From contig JBKQIF010000044.1 in NCBI GenBank assembly GCA_052148435.1, positions 12,217-76,216 on the forward strand: a stretch of DNA of 64,000 nt. Reading direction: 5' to 3'. The notes beneath the pieces were generated by a model. It was not told where the DNA came from, made no database searches, and saw only the letters and a list, made by a program, of their open reading frames with translations. The DNA comes from JBEKYD01 sp052148435 (GTDB lineage Bacteria > Acidobacteriota > Terriglobia > Bryobacterales > Bryobacteraceae). Of this stretch, positions 14,888 to 22,088 are shown one piece after another. Position 1 is the first letter of the stretch. Each line of letters opens with the position of its first letter. A program made the position numbers and the translations under genes.

Positions 14888-16924
14888 TCATAAGCGGCTT
14901 TCCCAATCTTCGGTCAGCGCCGCCAGGAATTCCGCGGCCGGCGGCCGCAGATAGAAATGTCCGCCGTCGAAGCGGCGCAGCCGGAACGGCCCCGTGGTTT
15001 GCTCCCGCCATGCCGCCAGGTGGTCCTGGCTGACGTTGGCGTCGGCTACGCCGCCGTAGGCGCAAATCGCGCAGTCGAGCGGCCCTTCCTCGGAATACAC
15101 GTAGCGGCGATAGAGCCCCGTATCCGCGCGCAGCAGCGGCAGCAACGCGGCCCGCGCCGCGCCGTCTTCCCATAGTCCCGGCGGCGTGCCTTCCAGGCGG
15201 CCGAGCTCGGCCAGAAGCTGCTCGTCGCCCGGATCCGGCGGCGGCACGTGACCGCGGCGGAACTGCGGCGCCCGCGCCCCGGAAGCGATCAACAGGCGCG
15301 GCTGGCGAAGTCCCCGGCGGCGCAACTCGCGGGCCAGTTCGAACCCCACCACCGCGCCCATGCTGTGGCCGAAAAACCCGAAGGGCCGATTGAGATAGCT
15401 CGCCAGCGCATCGGCCAGCGCCGTCACCAGCGCCTTCATGCGCTCGAAGGGCGCTTCCATCTGCCGCGATTCCCTGCCCGGCAGCCGCACCGGACAGATC
15501 GGCCAGACCCCGCTCCAACCGGCCGCCCAAGCCGCAAACCCCGACGCGCCGCCGGCGGCATGCGGGAAACAGAACAGCCTGGGTCCGTCCACGCGCTCGA
15601 TGCCCGGGAACCACGCCGCCGCCGGCGCCTGCTGGCGCAGGCGCAGCGCCAGCAACCGCCGCTTCTCGGCCGAAAGCGCCGCTATCTCCGCCCGGCCGAT
15701 TGTGGGGCGGCCGCCCACGTCCGCGCGCGACCCCCCGGTCGCGCTCTTTGGTTTCGCCAGCGCTTCCTCCAGCAGCTTCTCGAAAGGCTCCGCGCTGAGG
15801 CTGCCCGCATAGTCCAGAGCCGCCGCCCGCGAAGCGCGCGCGATCTCGTTCCAATGCGCCCGACCCGTGACGAGGCGCCGCAACGTTTCCCGCCACGGCG
15901 CGATGTCCTGCGGCGGCACCTGCGCCACCGGCACCATCCGGTCGTCCAACTCGGCCGCGTATTTTTCGATGGGCGTCACCGGCAGCAGATAAGGTACGCC
16001 CAGCTTGGCTTCCTCCAGGCCGCCTACCGCGCTGGCCATCACCGGCACGCCCCGCGCCATCGCTTCCAGCACCATTCGCGAACGCGCTTCCGCCCACAGC
16101 GAAGGCACCAGCAATACTCGCGTGCGCTCCAGCAGGCGGTTGATGTCGTCCACCGGATCGAGCACCGCGATGTTCCGCCGCTCCGCCAACGCCGCCCGGT
16201 CTTCCCGATTGGTTCCCCACGTCGGCACGGCCGCAAAAGCCACCTCGGGCATGCTGTCCGCCAGCCCCAGCAGAATCGCGATTCCCTTCACCGCGCACGG
16301 ATTCACCAGCGTGACGAACTGGCCGTCGAAGCGGCCCAGGTCCGGCCAAACCTCCGGCTCCAGCAGCGATATGGGCACGTGCACCGCGTCCATGCCGCCG
16401 TGCCGGCGCGTGTAATCGGCTACGTACTCGCTTACGCACACCACCCGATCCGCCTGCCGGATTCGCGCCGTTTTGGCCTCGCTCGGAAATGCGCAATCCG
16501 GGCCGAACGGCACCGCCACCGTGGCCCGCACCAGGTACACCACGCGCGCCCGCGGATCGTCCAGCGCGGCGCCCAGCAGAAGCTGCGCCGGATCGTCGGT
16601 CGAGGTCAGAATCGCGTCGGGATGAAACTCGGCCAGGGCGCGGGCGAAATGCGCCCGCGAATTACCCTCCGTAACCACGCTCACGGCTACCCCGTGGCGT
16701 TCGAGCTCCACCAGCCCGCCGTCCGCCGTCCGCGCTTCGACTCCGCGCGCCGCCAATTCCGCCAGGTAAGCCTCTCGCTGGCGCACCCCGAACACGGCGA
16801 TGCGCGCTACCGCCCGGCACACGTGCCCCCGCGCCGCCAGCGCCTCCATCAGCAGCCGGTTGGATTTGTCCCCTCCGCCATGAGCCGGAAAGTAGAGCGA
16901 ATTCTGTGCCAGCAGGATGCGCAT
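14888..16924 (-). CDS. Glycosyltransferase fused to a type II thioesterase
   Basis: The 678-residue protein joins two enzymes. Residues 1-390 are a GT-B glycosyltransferase: MRILLAQNSLYFPAHGGGD, VVCVSEYVADYTRRHGG, and the donor-binding end SRMVLEAMARGVPVMAS. A linker at 409-432 (LSAEKRRLLALRLRQ) resembles inter-domain linkers of nonribosomal peptide synthetases. Residues about 447-678 are a GrsT/RifR-type thioesterase, with LFCFPHAAGGASGF, GHSMG (Ser521), Asp628 and GGHFYL (His656). Stand-alone thioesterases of this type unload misprimed carrier proteins. No synthetase, carrier protein or further glycosylation gene lies in the window. The likely role is in a glycosylated polyketide/peptide pathway encoded elsewhere, or an acyl-sugar product. 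Confidence 0.85.
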   Translation of the reverse strand: MRILLAQNSLYFPAHGGGDKSNRLLMEALAARGHVCRAVARIAVFGVRQREAYLAELAARGVEARTADGGLVELERHGVAVSVVTEGNSRAHFARALAEFHPDAILTSTDDPAQLLLGAALDDPRARVVYLVRATVAVPFGPDCAFPSEAKTARIRQADRVVCVSEYVADYTRRHGGMDAVHVPISLLEPEVWPDLGRFDGQFVTLVNPCAVKGIAILLGLADSMPEVAFAAVPTWGTNREDRAALAERRNIAVLDPVDDINRLLERTRVLLVPSLWAEARSRMVLEAMARGVPVMASAVGGLEEAKLGVPYLLPVTPIEKYAAELDDRMVPVAQVPPQDIAPWRETLRRLVTGRAHWNEIARASRAAALDYAGSLSAEPFEKLLEEALAKPKSATGGSRADVGGRPTIGRAEIAALSAEKRRLLALRLRQQAPAAAWFPGIERVDGPRLFCFPHAAGGASGFAAWAAGWSGVWPICPVRLPGRESRQMEAPFERMKALVTALADALASYLNRPFGFFGHSMGAVVGFELARELRRRGLRQPRLLIASGARAPQFRRGHVPPPDPGDEQLLAELGRLEGTPPGLWEDGAARAALLPLLRADTGLYRRYVYSEEGPLDCAICAYGGVADANVSQDHLAAWREQTTGPFRLRRFDGGHFYLRPPAAEFLAALTEDWESRL

Positions 16925-17037
16925 TCGGTGCGGCTCCGCGGCCCGTCAGCCGAGGAACCGGGGGCCCTACTCATAGTAATAGGCTGCTCGCCCGAATTCT
17001 GGCTGCCCGTTTATCCACGTGTTTTGCGGACACTACG

Positions 17038-17448
17038 CTAGCCTTCCGGTTTGGGTTTGAGTTTTGCCACGATGTCGTACACCGGCTTGTTGTCGGCGTA
17101 TACTCGCCACTCTTTCACCAAGCCGCTCTCCACTACCGCTAACCAGGCCGCCGGCGTCCGCCACTTGTTCCCCGGCAGGAGCCGGCCGTTGGCAGCGATT
17201 GTTCCCCCGGCCGCGCCGAACACGGCGACGCGGCTTCCGTTGTGGACGATCTCCTCATGCGAAACCCAGTAGTCCGGGCAAAGGGCATAGTAGCCTCGCC
17301 AGCCGGCCCGCATCTTCTCGCGGCCACGAACGGCCTGACCAAGCGAGTCGATGAACACATGGTCTTCCGTCATCAACTCCGCCAGTCTGTCCGCGTCGTG
17401 CCGGTTTATGCATTCCAAGAATTGAATTACGGTATCGACCGGGTTCAT
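17038..17448 (-). CDS. NTF2-like (SnoaL-type) protein
   Basis: The 136-residue protein has the short alpha+beta cone fold pattern of the NTF2/SnoaL superfamily: VIQFLECINRHDADRLAELM, then FIDSLGQAVRGREKMRAGW and a closing strand VKEWRVYADNKPVYDIV. Members include ketosteroid isomerases and polyketide cyclases as well as many proteins of unknown role. No catalytic pair can be assigned with confidence. The start is ATG at 17448. It is co-directional with the M28 peptidase, 21 bases downstream of it. Confidence 0.78.
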   Translation of the reverse strand: MNPVDTVIQFLECINRHDADRLAELMTEDHVFIDSLGQAVRGREKMRAGWRGYYALCPDYWVSHEEIVHNGSRVAVFGAAGGTIAANGRLLPGNKWRTPAAWLAVVESGLVKEWRVYADNKPVYDIVAKLKPKPEG

Positions 17449-17469
17449 CGCACGTTCTCGGGTAGCTGA

Positions 17470-19125
17470 TTAGCGCGCCTCGACCGGCGCCGGCATGTCT
17501 GCCTTGCTGAAGCGCGGCACCATCTCGCCCCGGTTGGCCACGTACCACACCGCCGCCGCAATCTCCGCCGACGCTTTCTTCACGTCGTCCGGAACGATCC
17601 TCTCGTAGGTGTCGAGACTGGTGTGGTGGGTCAGGGTGTTGTATTCGATGGGGTCCTGCGACATGCCGATCCCGGGCAGTCCGGCATTATTGAACGAGGT
17701 GCTGTCGGTGCCGCCGGTCTGGCGGCTCGCGGCGCCAACGGCGCCGAACAACCCCCAATCTTCAAACTGGGCGAACAGCGGACGCAGCACGGCCGCGGCT
17801 TCCTTGGGTCCGAAAACACTGCCGCCGCGCAGCCGGCCGGTGCCGGTGTCCACATTGAAATAGCAATCCAGCTTGTACCATTCCGGCTTGGGGTCTTCGG
17901 CCGTGCCGAAATGCTGCTTCACGTATGCCAGCGACCCCAGCAGCCCCTCCTCCTCGCCCGACCACAACGCCACCCGAATGGTGCGCCGCGGCTTCAAGCC
18001 CAGCGTCTCAATCAGCCGCACGGCTTCCAGCATGATCGAGGAACCGATGCCGTTATCGGTAGCCCCCGTGGCCGAGTGCCAGCTATCCAGGTGCCCGCCC
18101 AGCATGACTACCTCATCGGCCTTGTCCGTGCCCGGAATCTCGGCCACTGCGTTGTAGCTGGTCTTTCCGTCCGGATAGGTGTGGTTCAGGATGTTCAACT
18201 CGAGCTTCACGTCGTCGCCATCGGCCAGCAGGCGTTCGATGCGGCCGTAATCGTCGTTGCGCACAATCACCGTGGGCACACACTTGGCGGCGTCGTAAAA
18301 GCGGTTCTGCTGCGCCACGATGATGCCGTCGGCCCGCGCCGCGTCGTTCACCCGCGCGATGGCGCCGCCTTTGAGCAGCATGCCGTCGACCCGGTCGCTC
18401 ACTTGAGCGGCGGTCAGCCGGTTGGGATCCTGCGGGCCGCCGCGCCCACGCCCGCCGAATGCGCCGCGCCCGCCGTCGCCGCGCTCGGGATCGTACATCG
18501 CTTTCACCAGGTCGTCCGGACGGCGCTTCTGCGGCGCCTCGAAGCTGACCGGAATCACGGTCTGCTTGCCGGCCAGCACGATCTTGCCGCCGACCTTATC
18601 CTTCGTCGCCGCGACCCAGGCGTCCATCTCCTCCCTGGTCGGTCCCAGGTGCGTCGGACCGAAGCCACGGCCGCCCCGCCCTGGGCTGGTATCGGCGCTC
18701 GGCTCCACTAGCGGCCCCAGGGGTGGATAGATCTGGATCGCCGAAGCCGTCACCGTGCCTTTAGTCGACGGCGTCCAGGCCAGAACTTCGAATTTCAGAT
18801 TCTGATGCACCGGGGCCACGATGAACCCGCTGGCGCGTTCGTTCGACCAGCCGTCCCGGCCGAAGTCCCAAGCTTCCTGGTGCGCGTTTTTCATCCCCCA
18901 CCGGGTGGTTTCGGCAATCACCCACTTCACCGCCGCCTCGTGATTGGGCGTCCCGGTCACGCGCGGCCCGTACCGGTCCGTCAGCATGTGCAGGGTATGC
19001 ATGATCTCGGAATGCTCCATCTCTTCGGCGCGCATCCGCGCCACGGTCGCGGTGTCTACGCTGTCCGCGCCGGTCTGGGCCAGAAGAATCCAGGAAACTC
19101 CCAACAGAAAAAGTGCTTTTTTCAT
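17470..19125 (-). CDS. Secreted M28-family zinc peptidase
   Basis: About 551 residues from the ATG at 19125, chosen because MKKALFLLGVSWILLAQTG is a signal peptide; the frame extends 118 codons upstream without support. The C-terminal half carries the M28 co-catalytic zinc site: GGHLDSWHSATGATDNG (His, Asp), WSGEEEGLLGS (catalytic and metal Glu), FNVDTGTG (Asp) and HHTSLDTYERI (His). A protease-associated-type domain and a Gly/Arg-rich insert (GRGGRGFGP, GGRGRGGPQDPN) lie between about residues 150 and 290. It probably acts in the periplasm as an aminopeptidase or carboxypeptidase on peptides. Confidence 0.9.
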   Translation of the reverse strand: MKKALFLLGVSWILLAQTGADSVDTATVARMRAEEMEHSEIMHTLHMLTDRYGPRVTGTPNHEAAVKWVIAETTRWGMKNAHQEAWDFGRDGWSNERASGFIVAPVHQNLKFEVLAWTPSTKGTVTASAIQIYPPLGPLVEPSADTSPGRGGRGFGPTHLGPTREEMDAWVAATKDKVGGKIVLAGKQTVIPVSFEAPQKRRPDDLVKAMYDPERGDGGRGAFGGRGRGGPQDPNRLTAAQVSDRVDGMLLKGGAIARVNDAARADGIIVAQQNRFYDAAKCVPTVIVRNDDYGRIERLLADGDDVKLELNILNHTYPDGKTSYNAVAEIPGTDKADEVVMLGGHLDSWHSATGATDNGIGSSIMLEAVRLIETLGLKPRRTIRVALWSGEEEGLLGSLAYVKQHFGTAEDPKPEWYKLDCYFNVDTGTGRLRGGSVFGPKEAAAVLRPLFAQFEDWGLFGAVGAASRQTGGTDSTSFNNAGLPGIGMSQDPIEYNTLTHHTSLDTYERIVPDDVKKASAEIAAAVWYVANRGEMVPRFSKADMPAPVEAR

Positions 19126-19152
19126 ATTGGTACAGGATAGCCCAAATTCCGA

Positions 19153-19659
19153 TTGCGGCATTCGTACCCGCCGTCGAGGGCCGGACTCGGTCAACAGGCG
19201 TCGCCCTTTGCTGGGCGAGCTATAGTAATTGTCGCTACGCCTCCTACCCCGCCACAAACGGAGACCATCTTCTACGATGGACATTGCGGATTGTGTCATC
19301 GCGCGGTGAGGTTCGTTTTGAAGCATGACCGCTCTGGAACGGCGTTCCGATTTGCACCTTTGCAGGGGAAAACAGCCCAGGCGAGGATCCCTGTCGACCG
19401 GCGCGCCGGGTTGTCCGATAGCATGGCCGTGCAAAGCCGTGACGCCTCGCTGCTCATGCGCTCGAATGCCTGGGTGCATATTCTCAGGCGGCTTGGAGGA
19501 GGATGGACAATCGTAGCGGCTCTGGTGGCCGTAGTTCCGCGACCGCTGCGAGATGGACTTTACAGTTGTATCGCGCGCATTCGCTACCGTGTTTTCGGGC
19601 GCCGCGACGATCTGTGCCCCATTGTCCCGCCCGGTCTGCGCGAAAGATTCGACCCGTGA
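19153..19659 (+). CDS. DCC-family thiol-disulfide oxidoreductase-like protein
   Basis: The protein contains the family motif FYDGHCGLCHRAVRFVLKHD with its D-x-x-C-x-x-C core, then FRFAPLQGKTAQ and the C-terminal DLCPIVPPGLRERF. DCC proteins are predicted thiol-disulfide oxidoreductases of unknown substrate. The start is uncertain: TTG at 19153 is the only conventional start codon upstream of the domain and gives 168 residues with a poor N-terminal 35. Recognisable homology begins near 19261. It is divergent from the M28 peptidase. Confidence 0.75.
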   Translation: MRHSYPPSRAGLGQQASPFAGRAIVIVATPPTPPQTETIFYDGHCGLCHRAVRFVLKHDRSGTAFRFAPLQGKTAQARIPVDRRAGLSDSMAVQSRDASLLMRSNAWVHILRRLGGGWTIVAALVAVVPRPLRDGLYSCIARIRYRVFGRRDDLCPIVPPGLRERFDP

Positions 19660-19851
19660 ATCGAAAGGCGGCCGCGCAAGCTTGAGGATCGGCTATCGGT
19701 CATGTAGGCTTAGTTAGCTGAATCGCTCGTATGCCTCTCTCTGATTAAGCTCCGCACCCTGTTGCGGGGGACGTGCTGCAACAGGTTCAAAAACGGGGAT
19801 CCGGGGGACCGAACGTTATCCCTGGGTTCGGCTGTGGTTCCCTGGCGGCCC
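19660..19851. repeat. Intergenic stretch with a hairpin (cctgttgc/gcaacagg)
   Basis: Between the DCC gene and the toxin-antitoxin pair, cctgttgc and gcaacagg near 19757-19784 form an 8-base inverted repeat around a 12-base loop. No coding frame is credible. It could terminate the DCC transcript. Confidence 0.45.
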
Positions 19852-20085
19852 CTACTTCAACGCCTCGTTGATTTCGATATCACGCTTCAGCACTTCTGTC
19901 ACGAGGTCGGATAGATCGACGCCTCGCTGCTCGGCTTTCCCCGAGAAATACTCCCAAACACCCCGCTCGATGGAGACCGGCATCAGCACCCTGGCACCGG
20001 CAGGTATGTGGTGGAGCCCGCGAGCTCCTTTGCTGAAGTCAATCTCGGCGGGCATGCCGTTTTCGTCGACCGGTAGGTTGTTCAT
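19852..20085 (-). CDS. Antitoxin partner of a BrnT-type toxin
   Basis: About 77 residues from the ATG at 20085, which overlaps the toxin stop codon (ATGA). The second half (VLMPVSIERGVWEYFSGKAE...DLSDLVTEVLKRDIEI) looks like a ribbon-helix-helix DNA-binding segment, as expected of an antitoxin that represses its operon. The N-terminal half is short and acidic and probably wraps the toxin. The sequence is not a textbook BrnA, so the name brnA is not given. The toxin-first gene order matches BrnTA. Confidence 0.72.
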   Translation of the reverse strand: MNNLPVDENGMPAEIDFSKGARGLHHIPAGARVLMPVSIERGVWEYFSGKAEQRGVDLSDLVTEVLKRDIEINEALK

Positions 20086-20387
20086 AAGCCTTCCTCGTAC
20101 TGCCGGCACTCAGCCGGCGTCGCTTTCCGAGCCGATATCAGCCGGATCTTGATAGCCTCGGGACCGGCATCGGACCAAAGGTAGACCACCGCGTACAACA
20201 CGCCATTGTTGGCGATGCCGATTGAAAACCACCGCTCCTCATATTCGCCGTGCTCCACATCGGCGACCGTGAGCAGGCGTGGATCGTAGAAAACGGAGGA
20301 CACCAATTCAAACGCGACACCGTGCTTGCGTTCGTTGCCAGCCGCCTTGCCTTCGTCCCACTCGAACTGGAACGACCGCTCGTTCAC
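20082..20387 (-). CDS. brnT: BrnT-family ribonuclease toxin
   Basis: BrnT is a RelE-fold ribonuclease that blocks translation until bound by its antitoxin. Family marks are FEWDEGKAAGNERKHGVAFE, the VFYDPRLLTVADVEH segment, EERWFSIGIA and the C-terminal IRLISARKATPAECRQYEEG. The start is set at GTG 20387 (101 residues); a TTG at 20423 would add 12 residues not expected for the family. It is followed without a gap by the antitoxin gene. Confidence 0.9.
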   Translation of the reverse strand: MNERSFQFEWDEGKAAGNERKHGVAFELVSSVFYDPRLLTVADVEHGEYEERWFSIGIANNGVLYAVVYLWSDAGPEAIKIRLISARKATPAECRQYEEGL

Positions 20388-20723
20388 CACTCTCTCATAC
20401 CACGGCGGCCGAAAGGCGGGCAACCGCCGTCGGGATCACCGTTCATTCCCTGAGCGATAGTTCGCTAATCCGCCCCCCTGACGCTGCCCGACTTCCCTGG
20501 ATGGAACTTCAGCCGGTGGCCCGGTGCTTCGCGGATCGGCGTAAAGTCATGAAAGTGCTCCAACCTTCTCGTTCGTACTCTACTTAGTTGACAGAGATTA
20601 GGTAGATGATAAACTATCTAGAAGGATGTTGGGCTTTGTAATCCCTTTCCTTGCAGGTAGATGGAAGTTGCATCCGGAAGATTTGCCAGCGAATCAAAGA
20701 AAAAGGGAGCGGAATAGTCAATT
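20388..20723 (+). promoter_or_regulatory. Upstream region of the cysteine operon with promoter and palindrome
   Basis: No gene is supported in this gap between brnT and the cysteine synthase. TTGACA at 20588-20593, a 16-base spacer and TAAACT at 20610-20615 make a good promoter. The -10 element is embedded in the inverted repeat tagat (20603-20607)/atcta (20616-20620), a candidate operator. The predicted leader is about 100 bases. A short frame beginning at 20626 overlaps the cysM start and does not look coding. Confidence 0.55.
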
Positions 20724-21674
20724 ATGGCCACTCAGCCGGTTCTGCAATCCGTCCGCGACGCGGCTGAGCCTTTGCTCTCAACCATCGGGAATACGCCGCT
20801 GCTATGCCTGGAGCGCACCGCTGCCGAATTCCCCGGCGTCCGGATCCTGGCCAAAGCGGAGTATTTCAATCCTGGCGGCTCGGTGAAGGATCGCGCGGCG
20901 CTCAATATGATCCTGGACGGCGAGCGCTCCGGCCGGCTCCATCACGGCCGCGTGATTCTGGATTCCACCAGCGGCAACACCGGCATTGCCTACGCCATGA
21001 TCGCAGCCGCGCGTGGCTACCGCGTAAAGCTGGTGCTGCCGGCCAACGCCTCCCTTGAGCGTAAACGGATACTGAAAGCCTACGGCGCCGAAGTGGTCTA
21101 CAGCGACGCCGGGGACGGCTCGGACGGCGCCATCCGCCTCTGCCGAGAAATTTACCGCCAGGATCCGGACCTTTACTTTTATCCCGATCAGTACAATAAT
21201 CCGGCCAACTGGAAGGCGCACTTCGAACATACCGGCGCCGAGATCATCCGCCAGACCGGCGGCGCGCTCACCCACTTCGTGGCCGCCCTCGGGACGAGTG
21301 GCACCTTCACCGGCGTGACCCGCCGCCTGCGCCGCGATCTGCCCGGGGTGAAATGCTATTCGGTGCAGCCCTCCAGCGGATTTCACGGCCTGGAAGGCAT
21401 GAAGCACATGCCCACCGCCATCCGCCCCGGCTTTTACGACGAACACCTGGCCGACGGCAACCTCTGGATCGAGACTGAGGACGCTCACAAGATGGTGCGC
21501 CGCCTGGCGCGCCGGGAAGGCCTCCCGGTGGGCATCTCCTCCGGCGCCAACGTGCACGCCGCCACTCTGCTCGCGCGCGAAGCGGCCGAGCGGGGCGAAT
21601 CGGCTACCATCGTAACTGTGCTTTGCGACGGCGCCGACAAGTACCTCAGCGAGCATTTCTGGGACGAAGAATGA
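20724..21674 (+). CDS. cysM: Cysteine synthase, CysM/CysK type
   Basis: This PLP enzyme replaces the beta substituent of an activated serine with a sulfur donor to make cysteine. The 316-residue protein has the family motifs IGNTPLLCLER, NPGGSVKDRAA (PLP lysine), STSGNTGIAYAMIAA and the phosphate-binding ALGTSGTFTGV. Its neighbours point to the protein-thiocarboxylate route, as in the M. tuberculosis set CysM-CysO-Mec: the sulfur would come from the CysO-like domain of the gene two downstream, not from free sulfide. Whether the acceptor is O-phosphoserine or O-acetylserine cannot be read by eye. The stop overlaps the next ATG. Confidence 0.92.
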   Translation: MATQPVLQSVRDAAEPLLSTIGNTPLLCLERTAAEFPGVRILAKAEYFNPGGSVKDRAALNMILDGERSGRLHHGRVILDSTSGNTGIAYAMIAAARGYRVKLVLPANASLERKRILKAYGAEVVYSDAGDGSDGAIRLCREIYRQDPDLYFYPDQYNNPANWKAHFEHTGAEIIRQTGGALTHFVAALGTSGTFTGVTRRLRRDLPGVKCYSVQPSSGFHGLEGMKHMPTAIRPGFYDEHLADGNLWIETEDAHKMVRRLARREGLPVGISSGANVHAATLLAREAAERGESATIVTVLCDGADKYLSEHFWDEE

Positions 21675-22087
21675 TTCAAGTGGACCCCGAACCCTGGCAG
21701 GCCATGGTGGAGCACGCCCGCCACGCCTACCCCAATGAATGTTGCGGAGCCATGTTGGGCTCCGCCGACGGCGACAAGAAAACCGTGCGCGCCGTCATGG
21801 CCCTCGAGAACTCCTTCGCGGGAGCCCAGGCGGCCCGCTACGAGCTCCGCCCGGAAGATCTGCTGGCCGCCGACAAAGCCGCCCGCGAACGCCAGATGGA
21901 CCTGATCGGCATCTACCATTCCCATCCCGATTGCGATGCCTATTTTTCCAAGACCGACCTGGAAAACTCCTGCCCCTGGTATTCCTTTATCGTGCTCTCC
22001 ATGCGGAAGGGCGAGTTTCACCACGCCAATAGCTGGCTGCCGAACTACGAGCGGACCGAAGCGGCGAAAGAGGAGCTGATTTATTGA
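21671..22087 (+). CDS. JAMM/Mov34 zinc metalloprotease (Mec-like)
   Basis: About 138 residues from the ATG overlapping the cysM stop. The JAMM motif is complete: the glutamate in YPNECCGAML and HSHPDCDAYFSKTD, which fits H-x-H-x7-S-x2-D. In M. tuberculosis the homologue Mec removes cysteine from the CysO-cysteine adduct. Here it could also cleave after the internal Gly-Gly of the neighbouring fusion protein to free the sulfur carrier. It is co-transcribed, with only one base before the next gene. Confidence 0.93.
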   Translation: MIQVDPEPWQAMVEHARHAYPNECCGAMLGSADGDKKTVRAVMALENSFAGAQAARYELRPEDLLAADKAARERQMDLIGIYHSHPDCDAYFSKTDLENSCPWYSFIVLSMRKGEFHHANSWLPNYERTEAAKEELIY

Positions 22088-22088
22088 T

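Noticed and set aside
17011..17019. ttatccacg as a DnaA box
   Set aside because: A single near-match with no second box, AT-rich unwinding element or dnaA nearby, so it is not called an origin.
14778..17041. Long open frames (572 and 597 residues) over the glycosyltransferase-thioesterase gene
   Set aside because: Low-complexity Gly/Ala/Arg or His/Arg-rich shadows. The 678-residue minus-strand frame has all catalytic motifs of both domains.
20626..20886. Short frame in the cysM leader as an upstream peptide
   Set aside because: It overlaps the cysM start in another frame and has no cysteine-rich or attenuation-like features.
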